From the NCBI GenBank assembly GCA_017557435.1, contig JAFYYR010000004.1:1-64000 (forward strand): a DNA stretch of 64,000 nt, read 5' to 3'. The DNA is from Pseudobutyrivibrio sp. (GTDB lineage: Bacteria; Bacillota; Clostridia; Lachnospirales; Lachnospiraceae). The first letter of the stretch is position 1, and each line of letters begins with the position of its first letter. A program made the translations under genes and the position numbers. Below are positions 1 through 8,206 of the stretch, piece after piece. The notes below the pieces were generated by a model, which worked only from the letters and a program-made list of their open reading frames with translations, did no database searches and had not been told where the DNA came from.

Positions 1-259
1 CGATATCATTACCATTGAAAAGCTTGGCGTTGAAGCTGGTGAGAAGGTTACTTTTGATCAGGTTCTTGCTGTTAGCGACAAGGATCTCAAGGTTGGCGAC
101 CCAACAGTTAAGGGTGCTACAGTAGAGGCTTCTGTTGTTAAAGAAGGCAGAGGTAAGAAGGTAATCGTATACAAGTACAAGAGAAAAACAGGTTACCACA
201 ACAAGAATGGCCACAGACAGGCTTTCACTCAGGTTAAGATTGAGAAGATTAACGGCTAA
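1..259 (+). CDS. rplU: 50S ribosomal protein L21 (3' part)
   Basis: This is the C-terminal part of L21, an early-binding 23S rRNA protein of the large subunit. The frame is open from the window edge to the TAA at 257-259. The visible product runs from an IITIEKLGVEAG beta-strand region through a KVIVYKYKRKTGYHNKNGH segment, the typical Lys-rich L21 tail that contacts rRNA. The start lies outside the window. It is followed after 2 bases by prp and then rpmA, the conserved L21-Prp-L27 order of Firmicutes, which supports the call. Confidence 0.95.
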   Translation, partial: DIITIEKLGVEAGEKVTFDQVLAVSDKDLKVGDPTVKGATVEASVVKEGRGKKVIVYKYKRKTGYHNKNGHRQAFTQVKIEKING

Positions 260-261
260 TT

Positions 262-588
262 ATGATTAGCGTAGTAATTTCCAAACACCAGGATAAATAT
301 ATCAATGTTACACTTAAGGGACATGCTGGTTATGCTGACCACGGTCAGGATATAGTTTGTTCAGCAGTATCAGTTCTAGTGATTAATACTTTTAATAGTA
401 TTGAGCGTTTTACAGACGATGCTTTTGTGTGTGACACAGCAGAGGATGGCGGCTATATGAGCATGACATTCAATGAGGATATATCTAGTGAGTCTCAGCT
501 ATTACTAGACTCAATGGTTTTAGGTTTGGACGAAATTCACAAACAATACGGTGATGAATACATTTCATTCACATACAAGGAGGTGTAA
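262..588 (+). CDS. prp: Ribosomal-processing cysteine protease Prp
   Basis: This 108-residue protein is the Prp (YsxB) protease that removes the N-terminal extension of ribosomal protein L27 before 50S assembly. The catalytic pair is visible as His21 in GHAGYA and Cys33 in GQDIVCSAVS, the usual spacing of the family. It lies between rplU and rpmA, 2 bases after rplU. The Shine-Dalgarno of rpmA (AAGGAGGTG, 577-585) sits inside the last codons of prp, so the protease and its substrate are probably translationally linked. The substrate encoded next door carries the matching cleavage motif. Confidence 0.95.
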   Translation: MISVVISKHQDKYINVTLKGHAGYADHGQDIVCSAVSVLVINTFNSIERFTDDAFVCDTAEDGGYMSMTFNEDISSESQLLLDSMVLGLDEIHKQYGDEYISFTYKEV

Positions 589-591
589 GAC

Positions 592-876
592 ATGTTACAG
601 ATGAACCTTCAGTTCTTCGCTCATAAAAAGGGTGTAGGCTCTACAAAGAACGGTAGAGATTCAGAGTCTAAGAGATTAGGCGCTAAAAGAGCAGACGGTC
701 AGTTCGTTAAGGCTGGCAATATTCTTTACAGACAGCGTGGTACAAAGATTCTTCCAGGCAACAATGTAGGTCTCGGTGGAGACGATACACTTTTTGCTTT
801 AGTTGATGGAGTACTTCGTTTCGAAAGAAAAGGTAGAGACAAGAAGCAGGCTTCTGTCTATCCAGTAGAACAGTAA
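592..876 (+). CDS. rpmA: 50S ribosomal protein L27, Prp-cleaved precursor
   Basis: L27 (94 residues as encoded) reaches toward the peptidyl transferase centre and helps position tRNA. The precursor begins [14 protein letters not shown]. In Firmicutes this leader is cut by Prp after the two Phe residues, which here would leave a mature protein starting at Ala10. The core [19 protein letters not shown] is typical L27. The start at 592 is fixed by the strong Shine-Dalgarno at 577-585 and by the family leader. A hairpin terminator follows immediately. Confidence 0.96.
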   Translation: MLQMNLQFFAHKKGVGSTKNGRDSESKRLGAKRADGQFVKAGNILYRQRGTKILPGNNVGLGGDDTLFALVDGVLRFERKGRDKKQASVYPVEQ

Positions 877-879
877 TTT

Positions 880-916
880 ATTGACCCGACTACGAATCGT
901 ATGTCGGGTCAATTTT
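880..916 (+). terminator. Terminator after rpmA
   Basis: An 11-bp perfect stem (ATTGACCCGAC at 880-890 with GTCGGGTCAAT at 903-913) is followed by TTTT. The loop itself is nearly palindromic (TACGA-A-TCGTA), so the stem can extend inward. It separates the ribosomal protein genes from obgE; the short T-run suggests partial termination. Confidence 0.75.
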
Positions 917-918
917 AA

Positions 919-2232
<1,314 letters not shown>

Positions 2233-2245
2233 TAGGAGTTTATAG

Positions 2246-2533
2246 ATGACTAACAAACAAAGAGCATATTTATCATCTCTAGCTGCTGATATGAGTCCCA
2301 TCCTTCAGATTGGCAAGGCTTCACTTACTCCAGAGTATACTAATGCAGTTGATGAAGCACTGGAAGCTAGAGAGCTTATTAAAATCAATGTTTTAAAGAA
2401 CTGCTTTGACGATCCAAAGAAGATGGCTCAGGTTCTTTCTGAGCGTACTCACTCTGAGGTTGTTAGAGTTATTGGAAGAAAAATTATTCTTTATAGACCA
2501 GCGAAGAAGCCAGTTATTAAGCTTCCTCAGTAA
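2246..2533 (+). CDS. yhbY: CRM-domain RNA-binding protein YhbY
   Basis: This is a 95-residue single CRM-domain protein of the YhbY family, which binds pre-50S particles and RNA. The fold signatures are visible: an N-terminal LSSLAADMSPILQIGKASLT segment containing the family GK-turn, the helix ALEARELIKINVL, and the C-terminal strand VVRVIGRKIILYR. It sits between obgE and nadD, as in many Clostridia, with a Shine-Dalgarno (AGGAG) just upstream. The exact biochemical role is unknown even in well-studied bacteria. Confidence 0.9.
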   Translation: MTNKQRAYLSSLAADMSPILQIGKASLTPEYTNAVDEALEARELIKINVLKNCFDDPKKMAQVLSERTHSEVVRVIGRKIILYRPAKKPVIKLPQ

Positions 2534-2542
2534 GGAGACAGC

Positions 2543-3736
2543 ATGAGAATTGGTATTTATGGCGGGACATTCAATCCAATTCACAACACTCATATTGATA
2601 TCGCAGAGGCTGCACTTAAGCAGTTTTCCCTTGATAAAGTCTACTTTTTAGTAGCTGGTAATCCACCTCATAAGGATACAGCAGAGACTATTCCAGATGC
2701 ATGTAGACTTGATATGGTTAAGCTTGCTATAGAGGATGAGCCAGGCATCGATATCGATGTAAGAGAGATTTATCGCACAGGTAAAAGCTATTCGTATATT
2801 TCTTTTACCGAAATTAAAAAAGAACATCCAGAGGATGATATATTCTTTATAATGGGCAGCGACAGTTTGCTTTATTTTAAAAACTGGGTAAAGCCTGAGG
2901 TTATTTCTCAGTGTGCAGATATTCTTGTAGCACCTAGGCTCGGAGATGACATGGCAGTCCTTAATGATGCAATAGATGAATGCAAGAGCCTATTTACAGG
3001 AGATTTTGCACTTATTGATTATAAGGCAAATGGTTTAGCATCTTCAGTTATTAGAAATGACTTTTATAAGGATGAAAGCGTTAGAAATTGGCTTAATCCT
3101 AAGGTAGAAGAGTATATTATAGACCACAATTTATATAGCCCATATTCCTATGATTATGAGGATATTTTAAGGCTATCCCAGGAGATGAAAAAAGAGCTGA
3201 AATCCAGCCGTTATGTTCATACCCTAGGAGTTGCCACTACAGCCTATTCTTTGGCTTTAAAATGGAATTATCCGGCTTATACGGCTATGGTAGCAGGTAT
3301 ACTTCACGATTGTGCCAAATGTATATCAGATGAAAAGCGTATAGCAGTCTGTGAGAAGAACAATATTCCTATAAGAGATATAGAATATCAGTATCCACAT
3401 CTACTACACGGTAAGGTGGGAGCTTATTATTGCAAGAGCAAATATGATGTTTTTGATGAGCAAATTGCCCATGCAATAGCTGTACATACCACAGGCTGTC
3501 CTGGTATGAATCTTCTTGATAAGATTATTTTTGTGGCAGATTACATTGAGCCTGGTAGAGATAAGCAACCTAGACTTGATATTCTTAGGTCTGAGGCTTA
3601 CAGGGATTTGAATAGTTGCGTATTCATGATTCTTGAGGATACAGTCAATTATTTAAATGAAAATCCAGAGATGGTAGATTCTACTACAATTGACACATAT
3701 AATTATTATTTAGATAAAATGAAAGGCGAGGTTTAA
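2543..3736 (+). CDS. nadD: Fused nicotinate-nucleotide adenylyltransferase and YqeK-type HD hydrolase
   Basis: This 397-residue protein joins two enzymes that are separate genes in Bacillus. Residues 1-200 are NadD, which makes deamido-NAD from nicotinate mononucleotide and ATP: GGTFNPIHNTH (7-17) holds the HxxH-type nucleotidyltransferase signature and SSVIR (167-171) the second phosphate-binding motif. Residues 205-397 are a YqeK-like HD domain, with His226 in YVHTLG, the metal-binding pair His255-Asp256 in GILHDCAK and later HAIAVHT. YqeK proteins are known to split diadenosine tetraphosphate symmetrically. No stop or frameshift lies between the parts. rsfS follows after one base. Confidence 0.93.
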   Translation: MRIGIYGGTFNPIHNTHIDIAEAALKQFSLDKVYFLVAGNPPHKDTAETIPDACRLDMVKLAIEDEPGIDIDVREIYRTGKSYSYISFTEIKKEHPEDDIFFIMGSDSLLYFKNWVKPEVISQCADILVAPRLGDDMAVLNDAIDECKSLFTGDFALIDYKANGLASSVIRNDFYKDESVRNWLNPKVEEYIIDHNLYSPYSYDYEDILRLSQEMKKELKSSRYVHTLGVATTAYSLALKWNYPAYTAMVAGILHDCAKCISDEKRIAVCEKNNIPIRDIEYQYPHLLHGKVGAYYCKSKYDVFDEQIAHAIAVHTTGCPGMNLLDKIIFVADYIEPGRDKQPRLDILRSEAYRDLNSCVFMILEDTVNYLNENPEMVDSTTIDTYNYYLDKMKGEV

Positions 3737-3737
3737 A

Positions 3738-4085
3738 ATGGAATCTAGAGAAATGGCAAAGATTGTTTGCAAAGCACTTGATGATAAAAAAGCCATCGAC
3801 GTAAAAGCAATTGATATATCTAATATAAGCATTATGGCTGATTACTTTATAGTAGCTTCAGCTTCTAACCAGAGCCAGCTTAATGCAATGCAAGATGAGG
3901 TTGATCGTCTTCTTTACGAGCAGGGTATTCATGCTAAATCAATCGAGGGTAATAGACAAAGTACTTGGGTACTTATGGATTATGAGGATGTGATTGTTCA
4001 TTTATTCTCTGAAGAAGATAGACTATTCTATGATCTTGAACGCATCTGGAAAGACGGCATTCTTATTGATGCAAAAGAACTTTAA
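3738..4085 (+). CDS. rsfS: Ribosomal silencing factor RsfS
   Basis: RsfS (115 residues) binds L14 on the 50S subunit and blocks subunit joining when nutrients are short. Family motifs are present: ADYFIVASASNQSQ (about 34-47), EGNRQSTWVLMDYEDVIVHLF (about 70-91) and RLFYDLERIW near the C-terminus. It is the last gene of the obgE-yhbY-nadD-rsfS set and is followed by a long hairpin. Position after nadD/yqeK is the standard Firmicutes arrangement. Confidence 0.94.
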   Translation: MESREMAKIVCKALDDKKAIDVKAIDISNISIMADYFIVASASNQSQLNAMQDEVDRLLYEQGIHAKSIEGNRQSTWVLMDYEDVIVHLFSEEDRLFYDLERIWKDGILIDAKEL

Positions 4086-4090
4086 TAATT

Positions 4091-4199
4091 AATAAGCCAC
4101 CTGTTACGCTCTCAAGCCTTAGTATTACTTCGCTCAGCATGGAAAGCTTCGTTTAAGTAACACTAAGAGCTTGATAGCTACAGATGGCTTTATTTTTTA
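4091..4199. terminator. Long imperfect hairpin between rsfS and lexA
   Basis: Two 40-base arms (4091-4130 and 4155-4194) form an imperfect stem with roughly 80 percent pairing around a 24-base loop. On the plus strand the stem is followed by TTTTT, so it can end rsfS transcription. The convergent lexA gene may use it as well. The stem is much longer than an ordinary terminator, and its apical TTCGCTCAG...GCTTCG resembles the hairpin at 58924-59002. Confidence 0.65.
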
Positions 4200-4268
4200 C
4201 ATATTTAAATTATATATTTTTAAATTTATATGCGTTGCATTAATAAGAATGCTACGGTAGGTAGGGTG

Positions 4269-4883
4269 TTAAAAGAAGCGGAACACTCCAAATACCTTAC
4301 CAAGGATCTGGCAATCAGGAACAATTATAGGGTCCATATTGTCATTCTCAGGCTGAAGACGAATGTGACCGTCCTCCTTATAGAATGTCTTAACAGTAGC
4401 GCTGTCATCTACAAGAGCTACAACCATATCTCCATTTTTCGCAGTGTCTTGCTGCATAACAATGATAGTATCTCCATCTAAAATACCAGCGTTAATCATA
4501 GACTCACCCTTAACACGGAGCATAAATGACTGCTGATTAGGCATGTGCTCAGCTGGAATAGGGAAGTATTCATTAATATTCTGTACAGCAAGTAGTGGCT
4601 GGCCAGCAGCAACATTACCAACAACAGGAACATTAACAACCTCACGTCTAATCATATTAAAATTATCATCAACGATCTCAATAGCACGTGGCTTAGATGG
4701 GTCACGCTTAATATATCCATTCTTCTCTAATGTCTCAAGGTGAGAGTGAATAGAAGAAGTAGACTTAAGATTACAAGCATCACAAAGCTCACGTACTGTA
4801 GGTGGATAGCCTCTATTTAAAATCTCGCTTTTTATAACTTCAAGTATTTCTCTTTGCTTAGCAGATATTTTACCGTATGCCAT
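4269..4883 (-). CDS. lexA: SOS repressor LexA
   Basis: LexA (204 residues) represses DNA-damage genes and is inactivated by RecA-stimulated self-cleavage. The N-terminal winged helix (about 1-68) includes GYPPTVRELCDACNLKS as the recognition region. The cleavage bond is Ala93-Gly94 in NVAAGQP. The catalytic pair is Ser128 (GESM) and Lys165 (ATVKTF). A Shine-Dalgarno AAAGGAG precedes the ATG. It faces a LysM membrane protein across a 170-base region that carries three LexA-type boxes, as in the lexA-yneA pair of Bacillus, and it is likely autoregulated. Confidence 0.97.
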   Translation of the reverse strand: MAYGKISAKQREILEVIKSEILNRGYPPTVRELCDACNLKSTSSIHSHLETLEKNGYIKRDPSKPRAIEIVDDNFNMIRREVVNVPVVGNVAAGQPLLAVQNINEYFPIPAEHMPNQQSFMLRVKGESMINAGILDGDTIIVMQQDTAKNGDMVVALVDDSATVKTFYKEDGHIRLQPENDNMDPIIVPDCQILGKVFGVFRFF

Positions 4884-4915
4884 AGTGAAAATTCTCCTTT
4901 CATTTTCCTAAATTT

Positions 4916-4944
4916 ACAATAGCATAAAGAACATATTTTTGCAA
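4916..4944 (-). promoter_or_regulatory. lexA promoter
   Basis: On the minus strand a -35 TTGCAA (4939-4944) and a -10 TATTGT (4916-4921) are separated by exactly 17 bases, and a Shine-Dalgarno and the lexA ATG follow. A LexA-type box lies about 10 bases upstream of the -35 at 4955-4968. Confidence 0.6.
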
Positions 4945-4954
4945 ACAAATTTTC

Positions 4955-4968
4955 CGAAATTTTGTTCG
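4955..4968. promoter_or_regulatory. LexA box 1
   Basis: CGAAATTTTGTTCG differs by one base from the Bacillus-type SOS box (CGAAC-N4-GTTCG). It lies between the two divergent promoters, nearest to lexA. Confidence 0.65.
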
Positions 4969-4977
4969 TAAAAAGTA

Positions 4978-5006
4978 TTGACAAACGGTTGTTCGTGAAT
5001 TATATT
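4978..5006 (+). promoter_or_regulatory. Promoter of the LysM (YneA-like) gene
   Basis: A consensus -35 TTGACA (4978-4983) and a -10 TATATT (5001-5006) are separated by 17 bases. LexA box 2 fills most of the spacer, so bound LexA would directly block RNA polymerase. Confidence 0.8.
4982..4995. promoter_or_regulatory. LexA box 2, within promoter spacer
   Basis: CAAACGGTTGTTCG matches CGAAC-N4-GTTCG with one mismatch and overlaps the -35 element and spacer of the LysM gene promoter. Confidence 0.75.
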
Positions 5007-5012
5007 GTTTTC

Positions 5013-5026
5013 AGAACAAACGTTTT
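5013..5026. promoter_or_regulatory. LexA box 3
   Basis: AGAACAAACGTTTT keeps the GAAC-N4-GTT core of the SOS box and lies around the expected transcription start of the LysM gene. It is a weaker match than boxes 1 and 2. Confidence 0.5.
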
Positions 5027-5053
5027 CGAACATCTTTTTGGAGGATGAATATT

Positions 5054-5383
5054 ATGAGAGCAGTTACAAAGGCAGAGTTAATTGTTAAGAGACGTAAGAT
5101 GATGTTATTTGCTGGCATTTTAGCAGCACTTATTATTGGAATGATTTCTTTTTCTATTAATGCTTCCGCAGAGGATAGCAGAGAGGTTTATACATATTAC
5201 ACTAGCTATGAGGTTCAGGCCGGTGATACACTTTGGACCATAGCTGATCAGTTTATGGGTCCTGATTTTACTAATAAGACTGATTTTATCGCTAATGTTA
5301 AGAAGATGAACCATCTATCTAGTGACAGTATCACAGCAGGGAATTACTTAATTATAGAATATTCCTCGTATGATAAACTTTAA
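5054..5383 (+). CDS. LysM membrane protein, YneA-like SOS division inhibitor
   Basis: This small protein (109 residues from the ATG at 5054) has one N-terminal membrane segment (MMLFAGILAALIIGMISFSI) and a single LysM domain (YEVQAGDTLWTIADQF through the C-terminus), which binds peptidoglycan. In Bacillus the LysM protein divergent from lexA is YneA, which delays division during the SOS response; the same layout and LexA boxes are seen here. An ATG at 5045 touches the GGAGG (5040-5044) with no spacing, so the ATG at 5054 is preferred. Sequence identity to YneA was not tested; function rests on architecture and context. Confidence 0.8.
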   Translation: MRAVTKAELIVKRRKMMLFAGILAALIIGMISFSINASAEDSREVYTYYTSYEVQAGDTLWTIADQFMGPDFTNKTDFIANVKKMNHLSSDSITAGNYLIIEYSSYDKL

Positions 5384-5474
5384 GTATTCACATACTTTAT
5401 TCTCTTGTGATAGAATACATACATATAGATTTTATTTTTGATAACATGTCTATATTTTGTATTTAGGAGAGTAA

Positions 5475-6224
5475 ATGATTAGATTTTTTATTGCCATTAT
5501 TTTTAACATAAAGCGAGGGCCATCTCTTGTATCACATATGCGAAAGATGACCAAACATAAGGATAGATATTCTGAGAAGGTACGATATGCTTATGCTCTT
5601 AGACTTATCAGATATCTTAAGAAAAGTGCTAGAATTACCACTGAAGTATATGGCACAGAGAATTTACCTGAAGAGGGCGGATATATTATGTATCCTAATC
5701 ACCAGGGTAAGTATGATGCTCTTGGTATTATGTACGCCCATCGTAATCCATGTACCTTCGTAATGGATAAGGCTAAGTCATACGGCTTTTTAGTTAGAGA
5801 ATTGGTAGATTTACTTGGTGCTAAGCGATTGGCACTTGATGACGTAAGACAGAACATCCGCATCATGGACCAGATTACTAAGGAAGTAGCAGAGGGAACA
5901 CGCTTTATCCTATTTTCTGAGGGCGGATATGATCGTAATGGTAACATTGTCCAGAGATTTAAGCCAGGTAGCTTTAAATGCGCTATGAAGGCTCAGGTTC
6001 CAATTATTCCTGTTACCCTTATTGATTCTTATATTGCATTTAACAGCCTTAAGCCAGGCCCTGTCACTACAAAAGTTATATTTGGTAAGCCTATACTATA
6101 CGATACATACAAGGATATGAAGACTCATGAGGTGGCTGATTTAGTGAGAAATACTATAATTAATACCATGGAAGAACATGGGGTATATGTTAATTCTCAG
6201 AATTCTCCTAATTTGCTTACTTAA
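5475..6224 (+). CDS. PlsC-family 1-acyl-glycerol-phosphate acyltransferase
   Basis: This 249-residue protein belongs to the lysophospholipid acyltransferase family, which adds an acyl chain to lysophosphatidate at the membrane. Motif I, NHxxxxD, is NHQGKYD (75-81). Motif III is FSEGGYD (147-153) rather than the usual FPEGTRS, so the Thr-Arg pair is replaced. Motif IV is the hydrophobic PIIPVTLID. An N-terminal hydrophobic helix (1-11) may anchor it. A terminator follows, so it is probably monocistronic. The substrate cannot be told from sequence; it may be a paralogue of the housekeeping PlsC. Confidence 0.85.
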   Translation: MIRFFIAIIFNIKRGPSLVSHMRKMTKHKDRYSEKVRYAYALRLIRYLKKSARITTEVYGTENLPEEGGYIMYPNHQGKYDALGIMYAHRNPCTFVMDKAKSYGFLVRELVDLLGAKRLALDDVRQNIRIMDQITKEVAEGTRFILFSEGGYDRNGNIVQRFKPGSFKCAMKAQVPIIPVTLIDSYIAFNSLKPGPVTTKVIFGKPILYDTYKDMKTHEVADLVRNTIINTMEEHGVYVNSQNSPNLLT

Positions 6225-6260
6225 TATTGTTTTTCATCCACTTATATCTAGTTCTTTAAT

Positions 6261-6302
6261 GAACAAATCACAGAACATATTTCTATGATTTGTTCTTTTT
6301 TT
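6261..6302 (+). terminator. Terminator after the acyltransferase gene
   Basis: A 10-bp stem (GAACAAATCA at 6261-6270 with TGATTTGTTC at 6286-6295), extended inward by AGAA/TTCT, is followed by seven T residues. Confidence 0.9.
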
Positions 6303-6409
6303 ATGACAAAAATTGATTAATCCAAAGCCATCGAATAATTAGTATATATTTCTTATAATTGATACCATATAGGAAATTGATTATTAATTTATTTTGGAAA
6401 GGGGCATTT

Positions 6410-7390
6410 ATGGAAAAGGTAAAATGGGGCGTTCTTGGTACTGCAAACATTGCAAAGGGTTGTACAATACCTGGCATGAAGCTAGTTGACACTTGCGAAT
6501 TATATGCAATTGCAGGAAGAGATATTAATAAAGCCAATAAATTCAAAGAAGAATTTGGTTTTGAAAAGGCATACGGTTCTTATGATGAATTAATTAAAGA
6601 CCCTGAGGTTCAGGCAATTTATATACCTTTGCCAAATGGACTTCATTTAAAATGGGTAAAAGAAGCGTTAAATAACAAAAAACATGTTATTTGTGAAAAG
6701 CCACTTGCATTAAATGCAGATGATGCAAGAGAAATGTTTGAAACAGCAAAGGCTAACGGGGTTATCCTTATGGAGGCTTATGCATATCTTCATAGTCCAT
6801 ATGTCAAAAGCCTTAAGGAGGACATTGATTCTGGAATAATAGGAGATATAGATTATATTGAATCCGAATTCTTAACGCAGGGATATTCTGAAGATATCCG
6901 TTTGTATAAAGAGCAGGGTGGCGGTGCTATGTACGATTTGGGCTGCTATTGTACCACTATGATTCTCTTTTTGATTGATTCTAAAGCTTCATCTATTATG
7001 GCTAACGCTTATTATACAGACCTTGGGGTAGATGAACTTACCAATGCTCTTATTAAATTTGAAAATGGAGTTAAAGCAGCATTTACTGTAGGAATGAATC
7101 TTGGCAAGGATACTGGTGCTAGATTTGATAAATTATATGTACATGGTTCAAAAGGTGCAATTCGTTCTGATGTTGAGTTTAATCAGGAGGGACAATTATC
7201 TTATAGTATATACTTAGATAATGAAGTAATTACTCGTAAGATATCTGTACCACAGAATTATTCTCTTGAAATAGCACAGCTTAACAATTGCATTTTAAAT
7301 GGTGATAAGCAGCATGTTACACCAGAATTTTCAATTAGAAATTCTGAACTTATGGACAAAGTTTTTGAAGAAATAGGCTATTATAAATAG
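6410..7390 (+). CDS. Gfo/Idh/MocA-family NAD(P)-dependent oxidoreductase
   Basis: This is a 326-residue dehydrogenase of the Gfo/Idh/MocA family, which act on sugars and related polyols. The N-terminal Rossmann fold begins WGVLGTANIAKG, and the family EKPLA motif (CEKPLALNADDA) carries the catalytic-site Lys. The C-terminal alpha/beta substrate domain includes EQGGGAMYDLGCY. The start at 6410 is preferred over an in-frame ATG at 6359 because GGAAAGGGG (6396-6404) precedes it and homologues start near the Rossmann strand. A TATAAT at 6354-6359 could be its -10. The substrate is not predictable. Confidence 0.87.
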   Translation: MEKVKWGVLGTANIAKGCTIPGMKLVDTCELYAIAGRDINKANKFKEEFGFEKAYGSYDELIKDPEVQAIYIPLPNGLHLKWVKEALNNKKHVICEKPLALNADDAREMFETAKANGVILMEAYAYLHSPYVKSLKEDIDSGIIGDIDYIESEFLTQGYSEDIRLYKEQGGGAMYDLGCYCTTMILFLIDSKASSIMANAYYTDLGVDELTNALIKFENGVKAAFTVGMNLGKDTGARFDKLYVHGSKGAIRSDVEFNQEGQLSYSIYLDNEVITRKISVPQNYSLEIAQLNNCILNGDKQHVTPEFSIRNSELMDKVFEEIGYYK

Positions 7391-7457
7391 CTTAGATATA
7401 ATATACTCTACTAGAAGTATAAATAAGTCCGTTTTTACGGATTAAAGGAAGGGTAAA

Positions 7458-7910
7458 ATGACAGATTATAAATTACTTGCAGAACAATTAAAATCATTGG
7501 CGGAGGATGAACCTAAGTATATTCCAGTATTATCCAACGCATCAGCTTTAATCAATGAGAATCTTAACGATTTAAACTGGGCTGGCTTCTATTTAATGGA
7601 TAATGGCTCACTTTTACTTGGACCATTTCAGGGCAAGGTGGCTTGTATCAGAATTGCTTTAGGCAAGGGCGTTTGTGGCACAGCGGCACAAAATGACGAA
7701 ACACTTTTAGTTCCAAATGTACATGATTTTCCTGGCCACATAGCATGTGATAGTGCTTCTAACTCAGAGATAGTAATACCTATTCATAAGGATGGTAAGG
7801 TGGTAGGAGTTCTTGATATTGATAGCCCAAGCCTTAATAGATTTTCGGAGTCTGATAAGGAAGGCCTTGAGCTTTTTGTTAAGACTTTAGAAGAAGTTAT
7901 TCAGTTTTAG
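7458..7910 (+). CDS. msrC: Free methionine-(R)-sulfoxide reductase (GAF-type)
   Basis: This 150-residue GAF-domain protein matches fRMsr (YebR/MsrC), which reduces free methionine-R-sulfoxide using thioredoxin. Diagnostic segments are NWAGFY (40-45), GPFQGKVAC (55-63), GKGVCG (69-74) and FPGHIACDSAS (91-101). Cysteines 63, 73 and 97 keep the 10- and 24-residue spacing of the three redox cysteines of the E. coli enzyme, so it should be active. It has its own Shine-Dalgarno (AAGGAAGGG). Its neighbours do not form an obvious pathway with it. Confidence 0.93.
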   Translation: MTDYKLLAEQLKSLAEDEPKYIPVLSNASALINENLNDLNWAGFYLMDNGSLLLGPFQGKVACIRIALGKGVCGTAAQNDETLLVPNVHDFPGHIACDSASNSEIVIPIHKDGKVVGVLDIDSPSLNRFSESDKEGLELFVKTLEEVIQF

Positions 7911-7923
7911 TCTCTTGTTTTAT

Positions 7924-7952
7924 TTATCTATATAATCTAAGATTATAGATAA
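7924..7952 (+). repeat. AT-rich inverted repeat upstream of PspC gene
   Basis: TTATCTATATAATC (7924-7937) faces GATTATAGATAA (7941-7952) with a 3-base centre. It ends just before the Shine-Dalgarno of the PspC gene. It could be an operator or a weak hairpin; there is no T-run. Confidence 0.45.
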
Positions 7953-7965
7953 TGGAGGGACAGAA

Positions 7966-8157
7966 ATGAATAAGAGACTATACAAAAGCAGCAATAAAAA
8001 GATATGCGGTGTATGCGGTGGAATAGGAGAATATCTAGATGTAGATCCTACATTTATTAGATTACTGTGGATTCTATTTGCCTGTGCTGCAGGTTGTGGT
8101 ATTTTGGCATATATTTTGGCCGCTATTATTATGGATGATAATCCAAATGCTTTTTAA
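7966..8157 (+). CDS. Small PspC-domain membrane protein
   Basis: This 63-residue protein is essentially one PspC domain: an N-terminal cytoplasmic part (KRLYKSSNKKICGVCGGIGEYLDVDPTFIRL) and a single membrane segment (LWILFACAAGCGILAYILAAII). PspC proteins act in membrane-stress sensing in Gram-negative bacteria; stand-alone forms in Firmicutes are poorly understood. No PspA or other Psp gene is nearby. GGAGGG precedes the ATG and a bidirectional terminator follows. Confidence 0.9.
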   Translation: MNKRLYKSSNKKICGVCGGIGEYLDVDPTFIRLLWILFACAAGCGILAYILAAIIMDDNPNAF

Positions 8158-8170
8158 TAATTAAAATATT

Positions 8171-8206
8171 AAAGGTTGCAGAAATTAATCTGCAACCTTT
8201 ATTTTT
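8171..8206. terminator. Bidirectional terminator, PspC gene / BASS transporter
   Basis: A perfect 12-bp stem (AAAGGTTGCAGA at 8171-8182 with TCTGCAACCTTT at 8189-8200) has a 6-base loop. On the plus strand ATTTTT follows. On the minus strand AATATTTTAATT follows. It serves two convergent genes. Confidence 0.9.

Noticed and set aside
7428-7444. TCCGT/ACGGA hairpin between the oxidoreductase and msrC genes as a terminator
   Set aside because: The stem has only 5 bp and no T-run follows on the plus strand.
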